Below, one piece after another: positions 25,132 to 34,642 of a DNA stretch of 64,000 bases (position 1 is the first letter of the stretch; each line of letters opens with the position of its first letter). The notes beneath the pieces were generated by a model, which was not told the DNA's origin, ran no database searches, and was given only the letters and a program-made list of their open reading frames with translations. The translations under genes were made by a program, and so were the position numbers. The stretch comes from Nitrobacter sp. NHB1 (lineage in GTDB: Bacteria > Pseudomonadota > Alphaproteobacteria > Rhizobiales > Xanthobacteraceae), in assembly GCF_036964665.1 (NCBI RefSeq), contig NZ_JBAMDA010000001.1, forward strand, positions 1,891,001-1,955,000, read 5' to 3'.

Positions 25132-26700
25132 GTGCTTAGCGTGACACCAGAAACCACCACCGGCGTATCGCTTCCGAACGCAAGGCAGAGGTCTGAGCGG
25201 GACAACCAATCGACCGACGACACTTTCGGGGTCCTGGTCGACACCAACGCGCAAGCCTCGCAGGCTTCGACCGCGCAGACGTCGAATTCGTCCGATCGGC
25301 ACGATATGCGTCCGGAACGGCTTGCCGACGCCTCCCGTCGGGACCGCACCGTGCCGGCCGACGACAACGCACAGACGCGCGGCTCCCAGGCGTCATCTGG
25401 CCAGCCGCCGCAGACCAATTCGGCAGGACCCGGCACCAATCAGAAACCCGCTACGGGCACAGAAGCATCGAACGGCACACATCACCATCGGGCCAAACAC
25501 AAGGGCACTGAAGGCGCCTCGACCGGAGATGCTTCCGACCCCATGCTGGCAGCCCCGGGCGCCACAACGGCAGACCCGACCGTCCCGCCGCAACCGGTCA
25601 CAACGCCGGTTGCGGTTGCCGTCCCGGTCGCGATACCCGTCGCGGCCACGCTATCGGCAGCCGCCGCGCCTGCCGTAACCGGAGCCGCCGGGGCATTGCC
25701 GGCTCAGGCGGCTTCCGCAGCTCAAGTCACGCCCGCGGACACCGGGTTCAATCCGGTCGCCGCCGCCGATACCGCGGCTTCCACCGCGGCTATGCAGACC
25801 GGAGATGTCTTGGCGGCCGCGGTCGCCGCGGCAACACCGGCCACCGCGAAGGCGACCGCAAAGACACCGGACACAGCGCAGCTGGGCAAGCAGCAGGGCA
25901 AGACGACAGCATCGGTCATGACTGGACTCCAGCCCGGACTGATGCCCCCGGACGTAACAGCTCCGCCCGCCGCATCCGGCAATCCCGTCGCGCCGCACGA
26001 CGCCGCCGTCGGCGATCACAAGCACGATGCCGTCGCCTCCGATGGCGCAAAGACCGCCTCGTCCGATACCGGCACGCTCGCAACACAGCCGGGAGCCGCC
26101 GCGCCGCAGCATTCCGCTCAGGCGACCGACGCCACTGCTCCGCAACTGCAACCGGGCCAAACCGACAGCGGTCAGCCGCAGGGTCTCAACAGCGCCTTTG
26201 CGCAGCAGCAGGTGCAATCCACGGCCGCGACGACGCCGGTGACGCCGCAGTACAATGTCGCGGCCGCAGCCGGCGCGGCGGTACCGCTGAACGGACTCGC
26301 GGTCCAGATCGCGGTCACGGCGCTGAGCGGCAAAAGCCGCTTCGAGATCCGGCTCGACCCCGCCGATCTCGGCCGCATTGATGTCCGTCTCGACGTCGAT
26401 CGCCAGGGCCGGGTCACATCCCATCTGACGGTGGACAAGCCGGAAACGCTTGCGATGCTGCGGCAGGATGCGCCGCAACTCCAGCGCGCGCTGCAGGACG
26501 CGGGCCTGAAGACCGGCGACGGCGGCCTGCAATTCAGCCTGCGCGATCAGTCCTCCCAGGGCCAGACCGCGCGCGACGATACCGGCCGCAACGCCCGGCG
26601 CCTGATCGTGACCGAAGACGCCATCGTTCCCGCGGCGGCCGCCGGACGAAACTATGGCCGGATCCTCGGATCGAGCCGCGGCCTCGACATCAGGGTTTAA
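25132..26700 (+). CDS. fliK: Flagellar hook-length control protein FliK
   Basis: Measures hook length and switches export specificity. The 522 residues show the FliK layout: a long low-complexity Ala/Pro/Thr/Gln-rich N-terminal region (to about 390) and a conserved C-terminal Flg_hook domain (about 400-500) with LDPADLGRIDVRLDVDRQGRVTSHLTVDKPETLAMLRQDAPQLQRALQDAGL. The GTG at 25132 is chosen because a sigma-54-type promoter lies at 25082-25097 and AGAGG sits at suitable spacing; the open frame continues upstream to an ATG at 25048. It is followed by flgD after 10 bases. Confidence 0.87.
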   Translation: MLSVTPETTTGVSLPNARQRSERDNQSTDDTFGVLVDTNAQASQASTAQTSNSSDRHDMRPERLADASRRDRTVPADDNAQTRGSQASSGQPPQTNSAGPGTNQKPATGTEASNGTHHHRAKHKGTEGASTGDASDPMLAAPGATTADPTVPPQPVTTPVAVAVPVAIPVAATLSAAAAPAVTGAAGALPAQAASAAQVTPADTGFNPVAAADTAASTAAMQTGDVLAAAVAAATPATAKATAKTPDTAQLGKQQGKTTASVMTGLQPGLMPPDVTAPPAASGNPVAPHDAAVGDHKHDAVASDGAKTASSDTGTLATQPGAAAPQHSAQATDATAPQLQPGQTDSGQPQGLNSAFAQQQVQSTAATTPVTPQYNVAAAAGAAVPLNGLAVQIAVTALSGKSRFEIRLDPADLGRIDVRLDVDRQGRVTSHLTVDKPETLAMLRQDAPQLQRALQDAGLKTGDGGLQFSLRDQSSQGQTARDDTGRNARRLIVTEDAIVPAAAAGRNYGRILGSSRGLDIRV

Positions 26701-26710
26701 GGAGACGGAC

Positions 26711-27406
26711 ATGACGACGTCAGTGGGTTCCGCGGTTCAGCAGGTGGTGTCGGGCACGACGGCGCCGCCTGCTGCTTCCTCTTCAAGCTCGTCGGCATCG
26801 ACCAGCAACAGTACGCTGGCCGGCAACTTCCAGACCTTTCTGACACTGCTGACGACGCAGTTGCAGAACCAGAACCCGCTCGATCCGCTGGACACCAACC
26901 AGTTCACTCAGCAGCTCGTCCAGTTTGCGGGCGTCGAGCAGCAGTTGAAGACCAACGACCAGCTCACGAGCCTCGTCTCCCTGCAGCAGACCGCGCAGGC
27001 AACGCAGGCTCTGGACTTCGTCGGCAAGAACGCCGTGGTCGATGGCAGCACCGCCACCATGGCCAACAGCGCGGCAACCTGGCAGCTCGGCGTCCCGGCG
27101 GCCTCCACCCTCACCGTCAATATCGCCAACAGCACCGGCCAGAACGTCTTCTCCGGCTCCTACGGCGTCAATGCCGGCGACAACCAGGTTTTCTCCTGGA
27201 ACGGGCTCGGCAACGACGGCACGCAATGGCCCGACGGCAAATACACGCTGACGGCGACAGCCGCCGATGCGTCCGGCAATCCGGTCCCGGTTTCGACGCA
27301 GATTCAGGGTCAGGTGAATTCGGTTGATCTGACCCAGTCGCCGCCGCTGCTGTCGATCGGCGGCCAGACCTACACCATCAGCCAGATCAAACGCATCGTG
27401 AACTGA
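26711..27406 (+). CDS. flgD: Flagellar hook capping protein FlgD
   Basis: A 231-residue hook-assembly scaffold that caps the growing hook in the periplasm/exterior. The N-terminal FlgD signature FLTLLTTQLQNQNPLDPLD is at about 42-60, followed by NQFTQQLVQFAGVEQQ. The C-terminal part contains the FlgD Ig-like and tudor-like domains (QVFSWNGLGNDGTQWPDGKYT). An N-terminal Ser/Ala-rich stretch precedes the signature. GGAGAC is 6 bases from the ATG. It lies directly after fliK and is presumably cotranscribed. Confidence 0.93.
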   Translation: MTTSVGSAVQQVVSGTTAPPAASSSSSSASTSNSTLAGNFQTFLTLLTTQLQNQNPLDPLDTNQFTQQLVQFAGVEQQLKTNDQLTSLVSLQQTAQATQALDFVGKNAVVDGSTATMANSAATWQLGVPAASTLTVNIANSTGQNVFSGSYGVNAGDNQVFSWNGLGNDGTQWPDGKYTLTATAADASGNPVPVSTQIQGQVNSVDLTQSPPLLSIGGQTYTISQIKRIVN

Positions 27407-27542
27407 CCATAGCCGCGGTTCCGTTAATCCGCTGCTCCCCAGTCTTTCTGCTTAAATGACCGGTCCCGGAGCCGCCCAGCCGGCGGCCCGGTGCCGTTGC
27501 CGGAACGGCATTTCGAAGGAGAATCGTATTGAAGCCTTGGGC

Positions 27543-27557
27543 TTAGGCAAATTTTAA
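27543..27557 (+). promoter_or_regulatory. CtrA-like box upstream of sciP
   Basis: TTAG-N7-TTAA, one base off the CtrA consensus TTAA-N7-TTAA, 56 bases before the sciP start. In Caulobacter CtrA activates sciP and SciP inhibits CtrA, so a CtrA box here fits. Confidence 0.5.
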
Positions 27558-27613
27558 GCCGCAGCGCGTAGGTTCGTCGGTGAGTTCAATGGTTTAGAGT
27601 TTGTGAGTACGCC

Positions 27614-27889
27614 ATGACAGAACCCCACCGCCCGAGGGTGAAATACGTCATCGGGCCCGACGGCAGCCCGTTAACGATCGCGGATTTGCCGGCACCCGGG
27701 ACCAAACGGTGGGTAATCCGCCGCAAGGCCGAAGTCGTGGCCGCGGTACGCGGCGGCCTGCTCTCCCTCGAGGAGGCCTGCAGCCGCTACACGCTGACCG
27801 TCGATGAATTCCTGTCGTGGCAGTTCTCGATCGACCAGCATGGCCTTGCCGGGCTGCGCACCACCCGTATTCAGCAATACCGCCAGTAA
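27614..27889 (+). CDS. sciP: CtrA inhibitor SciP (DUF1153)
   Basis: A 91-residue DUF1153 protein nearly identical in plan to Caulobacter SciP, a helix-turn-helix protein that binds CtrA and blocks its activation of target genes in the swarmer cell. The conserved block RVKYVIGPDGSPLTIADLP, then WVIRRKAEVVAAVRGGLLSLEEAC and YTLTVDEFLSWQ, is intact. In this window it sits between flgD and fliF, both expected CtrA-hierarchy targets. A CtrA-like box lies upstream and a strong terminator at 27920 ends the transcript. Confidence 0.93.
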   Translation: MTEPHRPRVKYVIGPDGSPLTIADLPAPGTKRWVIRRKAEVVAAVRGGLLSLEEACSRYTLTVDEFLSWQFSIDQHGLAGLRTTRIQQYRQ

Positions 27890-27919
27890 GGCATCTTCGC
27901 GGATATTTCGGATTTTCAG

Positions 27920-27951
27920 AAAACCGGCATCCTTTCGGATGGCGGTTTTTT
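27920..27951 (+). terminator. Rho-independent terminator after sciP
   Basis: A 13-base stem AAAACCGGCATCC / GGATGGCGGTTTT with one mismatch and a TTTC loop, ending in a T run. Confidence 0.85.
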
Positions 27952-27977
27952 GCCGTTCAGCAATTTCGTCACGGGTC

Positions 27978-27991
27978 TTAACCGCCGTTAA
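27978..27991 (+). promoter_or_regulatory. Paired TTAA half-sites upstream of fliF (possible CtrA site)
   Basis: TTAA (27978-27981) and TTAA (27988-27991) are spaced by 6 bases instead of 7, and the second is part of TTAACCAT, a strong CtrA half-site. They lie about 80 bases before fliF, an early flagellar gene controlled by CtrA in Caulobacter. Confidence 0.4.
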
Positions 27992-28066
27992 CCATATCGA
28001 AACCATCCCATAGGCAATATTTGCCGAGCCGGCCTTTCCACGGGCCGAATCCGAGGGGCTGGTTCG

Positions 28067-29689
28067 TTGCAAGGTCTGCTGGCATTCCTGAAAGGTCTGG
28101 GTCCATCCCGGCTGATGGCGATGGTCGCGGTCACTGCCGCTCTGATCGGCTTCTTCGCGTTCGTCATCATGCGCGTGACGGCCCCGCAGATGACAACGCT
28201 CTTTACCGATCTCAGCGTCGAGGACTCCTCCGGCATCATCAAGGACCTCGAACGTCAGGCAATCCCCTACGAGCTGCGGAACGACGGCGCCGTGATCATG
28301 GTGCCGAAGGACAAAGTGACGCGGTTGCGGATGAAGCTCGCCGAGGCTGGACTGCCCAAGGGCGGCGGAGTCGGTTACGAGATCTTCGACAAATCCGACG
28401 CGCTCGGCACGACGAGTTTCGTCCAGAACATCAATCGTCTGCGCGCGCTGGAGGGCGAACTCGCCCGCACCATCAAGTCCATCGACCGCATCCAGGACGC
28501 CCGTGTCCATCTGGTGCTGCCCGACCGGCCGCTGTTTTCGCGCGAAGCGCCCCAGCCTTCGGCGTCGATCGTGCTGCGCGTCCGCGGCAGCCTCGAACCG
28601 CAGCAGATCCGCGCCATCCGCCATCTCGTCGCCTCGGCCGTCAACGGACTGAAGCCGCAGCGGGTGTCCATCGTGGACGAAACCGGCCAATTGCTTGCCG
28701 ATGGCTCGGCGACCGATGCCGACGGCGTGAGCGGAGACGAGCGGCGCGCCGCATTCGAAAAGCGAATGCGCAATCAGGTCGAGGCAATCGTGTCGTCGGT
28801 GGTTGGCAACGGCCGTGCGCGCGTCGAGCTCTCCGCCGACTTCGATTACAACAAGATCACCCAGACCTCGGACAAGTTCGATCCGGAAGGCCGGGTGCTG
28901 CGATCAAGCCAGACCCGCGAGGAATCCTCTGTCACGGCCGACAACAACGGCCAGGTCACGGTCAACAACGAACTGCCCGGCAATCAGCAAGCGGACAATC
29001 CAGCCCCCGCGCGCGACCAGAGCAAGAAGAGCGAAGAGACCAACAACTACGAGATTTCCCGCACCACCAAGACCGAGGTAACCGAAGCCGGCCGCGTCAA
29101 CCGCATTTCGGTCGCCGTTCTCGTCGACGGCACCTATACCAAGAATGCCCAAGGCCAGATGGTCTACGCGGAGCGCAGCAAGGAACAACTCGACCGCATC
29201 GCGACGCTGGTGCGCTCAGCCATCGGTTTCGACCAGAAGCGCGGCGACCAGGTCGAGGTCGTCAACCTCAAATTCGCCGAGCCGCCCGCCGTCGTGCCGC
29301 TGGCCGAGCCGACCGGCTTGCTGGGAATGATGCAATTCACGAAAGACGACGTGATGTACGTCATCGATCTCGCCGTCATGTTGCTGCTTGGCCTCGTGGT
29401 GACGTTCATGGTGATCCGTCCGCTGGTCCGCCGTATCCTGGCGTCGGAGCCGGCCCCGGCCGGCGCCGCACCGTCCGCGCTTCCGGCCCCGACCGACGCC
29501 AACGCCCAGGCCGGCGCGACCGGGCAAAATCTCGTTCCCAGCGGCAGCGCCACCGCGCAGCTGATCGACGTTGCCCAGGTGCAGGGGCAGGTCCATGCCC
29601 AGTCGGTGCACCGGGTCGGCGAACTGGCCGAGCGCAACCCTGCCGAAACCGCTTCCATCATCCGTCAATGGCTCGCCGAACCCGCGTGA
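28067..29689 (+). CDS. fliF: Flagellar MS-ring protein FliF
   Basis: A 540-residue inner-membrane ring protein, the base on which the flagellar motor is built. A first membrane segment is at about 17-35 (MAMVAVTAALIGFFAFVIM) and a second at about 424-446 (VMYVIDLAVMLLLGLVVTFMVI). Between them lie the YscJ/FliF domains: TTLFTDLSVEDSSGIIKDLERQ, and LGTTSFVQNINRLRALEGELARTIKSIDRIQDARVHLVLP. The C-terminal cytoplasmic tail, which binds FliG, ends ETASIIRQWLAEP. The start appears to be TTG at 28067, with GAGGGG upstream; no ATG fits. Confidence 0.93.
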   Translation: MQGLLAFLKGLGPSRLMAMVAVTAALIGFFAFVIMRVTAPQMTTLFTDLSVEDSSGIIKDLERQAIPYELRNDGAVIMVPKDKVTRLRMKLAEAGLPKGGGVGYEIFDKSDALGTTSFVQNINRLRALEGELARTIKSIDRIQDARVHLVLPDRPLFSREAPQPSASIVLRVRGSLEPQQIRAIRHLVASAVNGLKPQRVSIVDETGQLLADGSATDADGVSGDERRAAFEKRMRNQVEAIVSSVVGNGRARVELSADFDYNKITQTSDKFDPEGRVLRSSQTREESSVTADNNGQVTVNNELPGNQQADNPAPARDQSKKSEETNNYEISRTTKTEVTEAGRVNRISVAVLVDGTYTKNAQGQMVYAERSKEQLDRIATLVRSAIGFDQKRGDQVEVVNLKFAEPPAVVPLAEPTGLLGMMQFTKDDVMYVIDLAVMLLLGLVVTFMVIRPLVRRILASEPAPAGAAPSALPAPTDANAQAGATGQNLVPSGSATAQLIDVAQVQGQVHAQSVHRVGELAERNPAETASIIRQWLAEPA

Positions 29690-29695
29690 TCTGAT

Positions 29696-30784
29696 ATGGC
29701 CGTACCGCAAACCACCACCGCAAACGCCAACGACATCGCCAGCGTCGTCGCCTCGCTCGCGAGTCGTCAGAGCAACCGTCCGAAGTCCAAGCCGATGAGC
29801 GGGCCGAAACGGGCGGCTGTGATGATGCTGGCGCTGGGCGAGCAGTACGGCGGCAAGGTCTGGGCCATGCTGGACGACGACGAGGTCCGCGATCTGTCGC
29901 TGGCGATGTCCACCCTCGGCACGGTCGAGGCCGATGTGGTCGAGGATCTGCTGCTCGAATTCGTCTCGCGGATGTCGGCGTCCGGCGCGCTGATGGGCAA
30001 CTTCGATGCGACCGAGCGGCTGCTGACCCAGTATCTCCCTTCCGAACGTGTGTCGGGAATCATGGACGAAATCCGGGGGCCTGCCGGCCGCAACATGTGG
30101 GAAAAGCTGTCCAACGTTCAGGAGGAGGTTCTCGCGAACTATCTCAAGAACGAATATCCGCAGACCATCGCGGTCGTGCTGTCGAAGCTGAAGCCAGAAC
30201 ATGCCGCGCGGGTGCTCGCCATCCTGCCCGAAGACATGGCGCTCGACGTGGTCGGCCGCATGCTCAAGATGGAAGCAGTGCAGAAGGAAGTGATCGAGCG
30301 CGTCGAGCAGACGCTGCGCAGCGAATTCATGTCCAACCTGTCGCAGACCCGGCGCCGCGACGCCCACGAGGTGATGGCGGAAATCTTCAACAACTTCGAC
30401 CGCCAGACCGAGACCCGTTTCATCACCTCGCTGGAGGAAGACAACCGTGAATCCGCCGAGCGCATCAAGGCGCTGATGTTCACGTTCGACGACCTGGTGA
30501 AGCTCGACGCAGGCTCGGCGCAGACCCTGATGCGCCATGTCGACAAGGACAAGCTCGGCATCGCGCTGAAGAGCGCCAACGAGGAGGTTCGCGCTTTCTT
30601 CATGGGTAACATGTCAACCCGCGCCGCCAAGATGCTGATGGACGACATGGCGGCGCTTGGACCGGTCCGGCTGCGCGACGTCGACGAGGCGCAGGCGCTG
30701 CTGGTCAATCTCGCCAAGGACCTCGCCGCCAAGGGCGAAATCATGCTGTCGAAAAACCGCGCCGACGACGAGCTGGTGTACTGA
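29696..30784 (+). CDS. fliG: Flagellar motor switch protein FliG
   Basis: A 362-residue rotor protein that couples FliF to the stator and to FliM/FliN. The N-terminal domain includes [15 protein letters not shown]; the middle domain carries the EYPQ version of the EHPQ motif ([27 protein letters not shown], about 152-178). The C-terminal domain has the charged torque helix ([26 protein letters not shown] and [16 protein letters not shown]). Starts 6 bases after fliF; its stop overlaps the start of fliH by one base. Confidence 0.95.
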   Translation: MAVPQTTTANANDIASVVASLASRQSNRPKSKPMSGPKRAAVMMLALGEQYGGKVWAMLDDDEVRDLSLAMSTLGTVEADVVEDLLLEFVSRMSASGALMGNFDATERLLTQYLPSERVSGIMDEIRGPAGRNMWEKLSNVQEEVLANYLKNEYPQTIAVVLSKLKPEHAARVLAILPEDMALDVVGRMLKMEAVQKEVIERVEQTLRSEFMSNLSQTRRRDAHEVMAEIFNNFDRQTETRFITSLEEDNRESAERIKALMFTFDDLVKLDAGSAQTLMRHVDKDKLGIALKSANEEVRAFFMGNMSTRAAKMLMDDMAALGPVRLRDVDEAQALLVNLAKDLAAKGEIMLSKNRADDELVY

Positions 30785-31413
30785 TGGGCGCTCCGGCGAA
30801 ATTCCTGTTCGACACGGACTTCTCGGTTTCGCATAAATCCAGGGAGCGGGCGCCGACGGCTGTGGAGATCGCGCAACAGATCGCGGCCGCGGAAGCCAAG
30901 GCCTATCAGAACGGGTTCGACGCCGCGCAGCGCGAAGCCAGGGTACAGAGCGACCGCCGCATGGCGCTGGCGACCGAAGCCATCGCCGTCGGCATCAGGG
31001 AGATCGCCGAACGCTTCGCGGGCGTCGAGGCGCGGATGGAGACCGAGGCGGTCGATGTCGCCGTCGCGGTCGCGCGCAAGCTGTGCAGCGAGATGATCGC
31101 GGCCGAGCCCCTGGCGGAAATCACCGCGCTGGTCTGCGAGAGCTTCCGGCATCTGGTGTCGGCGCCGCATCTCGTGGTGCGGATCAACGATCAACTCTAT
31201 GACGCGGCGCGCACGCAAATCGAACGCCTGGCCAAACAAAGCGGGTTTGCCGGACAACTCGTCATTCTCGCGGAGCCCGATATCGAAACCGGCGACTGCA
31301 GGATCGAATGGGCTGACGGAGGGATCGTGCTGGAACGCTCGGCCACCAACGCCAAGATCGACGAACTGGTGCGCGGCTACATGACGTCACGCCAATCGAA
31401 CGGCAACGCCTGA
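30784..31413 (+). CDS. fliH: Flagellar assembly protein FliH-like
   Basis: A 209-residue protein at the FliH position, a regulator of the export ATPase FliI. It shows a helical, Glu/Gln/Ala-rich N-terminal part (about 25-95), then the vATPase-E-like C-terminal domain with VVRINDQLYDAARTQIERLAKQSGF and DIETGDCRIEWADGGIVLERSATNAKIDELV. FliH sequences diverge widely, so the symbol rests on position and this C-terminal block. Starts at 30784 with a TGATG overlap with fliG. Confidence 0.83.
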   Translation: MGAPAKFLFDTDFSVSHKSRERAPTAVEIAQQIAAAEAKAYQNGFDAAQREARVQSDRRMALATEAIAVGIREIAERFAGVEARMETEAVDVAVAVARKLCSEMIAAEPLAEITALVCESFRHLVSAPHLVVRINDQLYDAARTQIERLAKQSGFAGQLVILAEPDIETGDCRIEWADGGIVLERSATNAKIDELVRGYMTSRQSNGNA

Positions 31414-31430
31414 GGGCATGGAAACGAACA

Positions 31431-31781
31431 ATGAGCGATAACGACACTCAGGTGCCGCTTCCCGACCTCAACGCCGCCGATGCGCCGGCGATCGACGACA
31501 TTGGATACAGCGAGGACGAACAGGTCTCGCGGATCGCGTCCGACCTCGAAGCGGTGTTCGACGTTCCAGTCCAGGTGTCGGCCGTGCTCGGTCGCTCCAA
31601 GATGGACGTCGGCGCGCTGCTCAAGCTCGGGCCCGGCAGCGTTCTGGAACTCGACCGGCGCGTCGGTGAGGCCATCGACATCTACGTCAACAACCGGCTT
31701 GTGGCACGGGGCGAGGTCGTTCTCGTGGAGGACAAGCTCGGCGTGACCATGACCGAAATCATCAAGGCCGAGAAAGCCTGA
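31431..31781 (+). CDS. fliN: Flagellar motor switch protein FliN
   Basis: A 116-residue rotor C-ring subunit. An acidic N-terminus (about 1-38) precedes the SpoA/FliMN domain (about 40-112) with DVPVQVSAVLGRSKMDVGALLKLGPGSVLELDRRVGEAIDIYVNNRLVARGEVVLVEDKLGVTMTEI. The length is normal for FliN. It is part of the fliF-fliG-fliH-fliN run; the export ATPase fliI and fliM are not in the window. Confidence 0.94.
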   Translation: MSDNDTQVPLPDLNAADAPAIDDIGYSEDEQVSRIASDLEAVFDVPVQVSAVLGRSKMDVGALLKLGPGSVLELDRRVGEAIDIYVNNRLVARGEVVLVEDKLGVTMTEIIKAEKA

Positions 31782-31826
31782 CAGCACCAGCCGCCGCGAG
31801 CGCTGAACACATAACAGGAGCAACCC

Positions 31827-33206
31827 ATGCGGCTTCTCATCGTTGGCACACTGAAGGGCCAGCTTACGACCGCCACCAAGATCGCCATGGACAATGGCGC
31901 CTCCGTCACCCACGCAACCGGCAACGAACAGGCCATGGCGGTGCTGCGCGGCGGCAAGGGCGCCGATCTCCTAATGGTGGATGTCGGTCTCGACATCCGC
32001 GACCTCGTGATCCGGCTCGAGGCCGAACACATTCACGTCCCGATCGTCGCCTGCGGTATCACCAGCGACGCGCGCGCCGCCGTCGCCGCGATCCACGCCG
32101 GCGCCAAGGAATACATCCCGCTGCCGCCCGATCCGGAGCTGATCGCCGCGGTGCTGGCCGCCGTGGCGAACGATTCCCGCGATCTCGTCTACCGCGACGA
32201 AGCCATGGGCAAAGTCATCAAGCTGGCGCAGCAGATCGCGTGCTCCGACGCCTCGATCATGATCACCGGCGAATCCGGCACCGGCAAGGAGGTGCTGGCG
32301 CGCTACGTGCATACCCGCTCCAACCGTGCCAGACGGCCGTTCATCTCGATCAACTGCGCGGCGATCCCGGAGCATCTGCTGGAATCCGAACTGTTCGGCC
32401 ATGAGAAGGGCGCCTTCACCGGGGCAGTTGCGCGTCGCATCGGCAAGTTCGAGGAGGCCACCGGCGGCACGCTGTTGCTCGACGAAATTTCCGAAATGGA
32501 CGTACGGCTGCAATCGAAGCTGCTGCGCGTCATCCAGGAGCGCGTGATCGACCGGGTCGGCGGTGCCCGGCCGGTTCCCGTCGATATCCGCATCATCGCC
32601 ACCTCGAACCGCAATCTCGCGGACGCCGTGCGCGAGGGCACCTTCCGCGAGGACCTGCTGTTCCGCCTCAACGTCGTCAACCTGAAGATTCCGCCGCTGC
32701 GCGAGCGTCCGGCCGACATCCTCGAACTGGCGCAGCATTTCGCGAAGAAGTATGCCGACGCCAACGGCGTGCCGGTGCGTCCGGTTTCGGCGGACGCACG
32801 GCGCGTGCTGACGACCAACCGCTGGCAAGGCAATGTCCGCGAACTTGAGAACACCATTCACCGCGCGGTGCTGATGGCGAGCGGCGACGAGATCGGCGCC
32901 GACGCGATCCTGACGCCGGACGGCGACCGCCTTGATCTCGCGAAGACGGCACCGGCCGTCGCCCATGCCACGCTCGCCGCCGAGCAGGTGACGCGTGCGC
33001 TGGTCGGCCGCACCGTGGCCGACGTCGAGCGCGACCTGATCCTCGAAACGCTGAAACATTGCCTCGGCAACCGCACCCATGCCGCCAACATTCTCGGCAT
33101 CTCGATCCGGACGCTGCGCAACAAGCTCAACGAATATGCCGATGGCGGTATCCCGATCACACCCGCGGGCAACGGCGATCATCGCGCGTTCGTGGCAACG
33201 GCCTGA
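31827..33206 (+). CDS. flbD: Sigma-54-dependent flagellar regulator FlbD
   Basis: A 459-residue NtrC-family activator that opens sigma-54 promoters of late flagellar genes. The N-terminal receiver-like domain (about 1-120) is degenerate: the usual Asp pair after the first strand is replaced by IVGTLKG and the KP switch is IPLP. This fits Caulobacter FlbD, which is controlled by FliX rather than by a kinase alone. The AAA+ domain has Walker A GESGTGKE (about 151-158), the sigma-54-contacting GAFTGA, Walker B LLLDEISEM, and an arginine-finger block FREDLLFRLNVV. A Fis-type helix-turn-helix ends the protein (THAANILGISIRTLRNKLNEY). Confidence 0.93.
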   Translation: MRLLIVGTLKGQLTTATKIAMDNGASVTHATGNEQAMAVLRGGKGADLLMVDVGLDIRDLVIRLEAEHIHVPIVACGITSDARAAVAAIHAGAKEYIPLPPDPELIAAVLAAVANDSRDLVYRDEAMGKVIKLAQQIACSDASIMITGESGTGKEVLARYVHTRSNRARRPFISINCAAIPEHLLESELFGHEKGAFTGAVARRIGKFEEATGGTLLLDEISEMDVRLQSKLLRVIQERVIDRVGGARPVPVDIRIIATSNRNLADAVREGTFREDLLFRLNVVNLKIPPLRERPADILELAQHFAKKYADANGVPVRPVSADARRVLTTNRWQGNVRELENTIHRAVLMASGDEIGADAILTPDGDRLDLAKTAPAVAHATLAAEQVTRALVGRTVADVERDLILETLKHCLGNRTHAANILGISIRTLRNKLNEYADGGIPITPAGNGDHRAFVATA

Positions 33207-33318
33207 CAAACCGAGTTCGCCGCGAGAGCAACCCGGCTTGCACTCGCCTCGCGAATGGTTAGGTTCCGAAGGTCGAGTCGCGGCATCGCTGCGCAGGCTC
33301 CGTCATCCTTCGAGACTC

Positions 33319-34428
33319 ATGACCTCCTTCACGCCGCATCAGGATTCAGCGCTGAAAGCCGTCGCCGACTGGCTGAAAGCCAAGCCCGGCAAAAACGGTA
33401 CGCCGCCGTTGTTCCGCCTGTTCGGCTATGCCGGCACCGGCAAGACCACGCTGGCGCGCCATATCGCCGATGGCGTCGACGGAGAGGTCAAGTTCGCCGC
33501 TTTCACCGGCAAGGCCGCGCTGGTGATGCGCAACAAAGGCTGCGACGGCGCGTCGACCATTCACTCGCTGATCTATCGCGCCCGCGAATCCGGCGAGGAG
33601 CAGCCGAGTTTTGAGTTGTGGGACGATGCACCAGCCTCGAAGGCCAAACTCATCGTCATCGACGAATGCTCGATGGTCGACGCGGAACTCGGTCGCGATC
33701 TGATGTCGTTCGACTGTCCGCTGCTGGTGCTGGGCGATCCCGCGCAGTTGCCGCCGATTCAAGGCGCGGGCTTCTTCACCAATGCCGCGCCGGATGCGAT
33801 GCTGACCGAGGTTCATCGTCAGGCGAAGGACGACCCGATCGTGCGGATGTCGATGGACGTGCGTGAGGGCCGCGATCTCGACATCGGCCGCTATGGCGAA
33901 AGCGAGGTGGTGGCGCGCAGCGAACTCGATCCGTCGCGCGTGATGGATGCCGATCAGGTGCTGGTCGGGCGCAACAACACCCGCCGTTCCTACAACATGC
34001 GATTCCGGCAACGGCAAAACATCGAAGACCCGCTGCCGGTGGCCGGCGACAAGCTGGTCTGCCTGCGCAACAACCGCAAGAAGGCGCTGTTCAACGGCGG
34101 CCTGTGGCGCGTGAAGTCCCGTGCAGCCTCGAAATCGAAAATCATCACGATGCGACTGTCGCCCGACGAGGAATTCGCTCACAAGGTGACGAAAGTCTCG
34201 GTGCGGCAAGACTGCTTCGCCGGCGGCATCGAGGATATTCCGTGGGAGCAGCGCAAACCCTACGACGAGTTCGACTACGGCTATGTCCTGACGGTGCACA
34301 AGTCGCAGGGCTCGCAATGGGACGACATCGTGCTGTTCGACGAAAGCTTCGCGTTTCAGGACAGCCGCGCGCGCTGGCTCTACACCGGCATCACCCGGGC
34401 CGCGAAGCGACTGAGCATCGTGGTGTAG
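33319..34428 (+). CDS. RecD-like ATP-dependent DNA helicase/exonuclease
   Basis: A 369-residue superfamily 1B helicase, shorter than full RecD2, with no N-terminal extension. Visible motifs are Walker A GYAGTGKTT (about 36-44), motif Ia AAFTGKAALVM, motif II VIDECSMVD (Walker B), motif III GDPAQLPP, motif IV region EVHRQAKDDPIVR, motif V TVHKSQGSQWDDIVLFD and motif VI LYTGITRAAKRLSIVV. It probably unwinds DNA 5' to 3' in repair, by family. The ATG at 33319 is chosen because family members begin just before FTPHQDSALKAVADW. It follows flbD but is unlikely to be flagellar. Confidence 0.88.
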   Translation: MTSFTPHQDSALKAVADWLKAKPGKNGTPPLFRLFGYAGTGKTTLARHIADGVDGEVKFAAFTGKAALVMRNKGCDGASTIHSLIYRARESGEEQPSFELWDDAPASKAKLIVIDECSMVDAELGRDLMSFDCPLLVLGDPAQLPPIQGAGFFTNAAPDAMLTEVHRQAKDDPIVRMSMDVREGRDLDIGRYGESEVVARSELDPSRVMDADQVLVGRNNTRRSYNMRFRQRQNIEDPLPVAGDKLVCLRNNRKKALFNGGLWRVKSRAASKSKIITMRLSPDEEFAHKVTKVSVRQDCFAGGIEDIPWEQRKPYDEFDYGYVLTVHKSQGSQWDDIVLFDESFAFQDSRARWLYTGITRAAKRLSIVV

Positions 34429-34642
34429 CAGTTCGTCGCGGAAAGGCTCGCTAGAACAGACCGGCTTGCTATTCAATCGTCATCGAACTAAAAAAATTGA
34501 ACCATGAAGCGGACATCGGGCACTAAACATTATGACCGTCGTCACATGGTATTGTGGCCGCTCGCGGCAATCTGACGCCTCGCCAATTGTGATGGCTTGA
34601 ACAAATATCTTTTGGTCATAATCCCACCATTGAGGAGCTTGA

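Noticed and set aside
28021..29694. A 557-codon frame overlapping fliF in another frame
   Set aside because: Arg/Pro-rich shadow translation of fliF with no domain and no ribosome-binding site.
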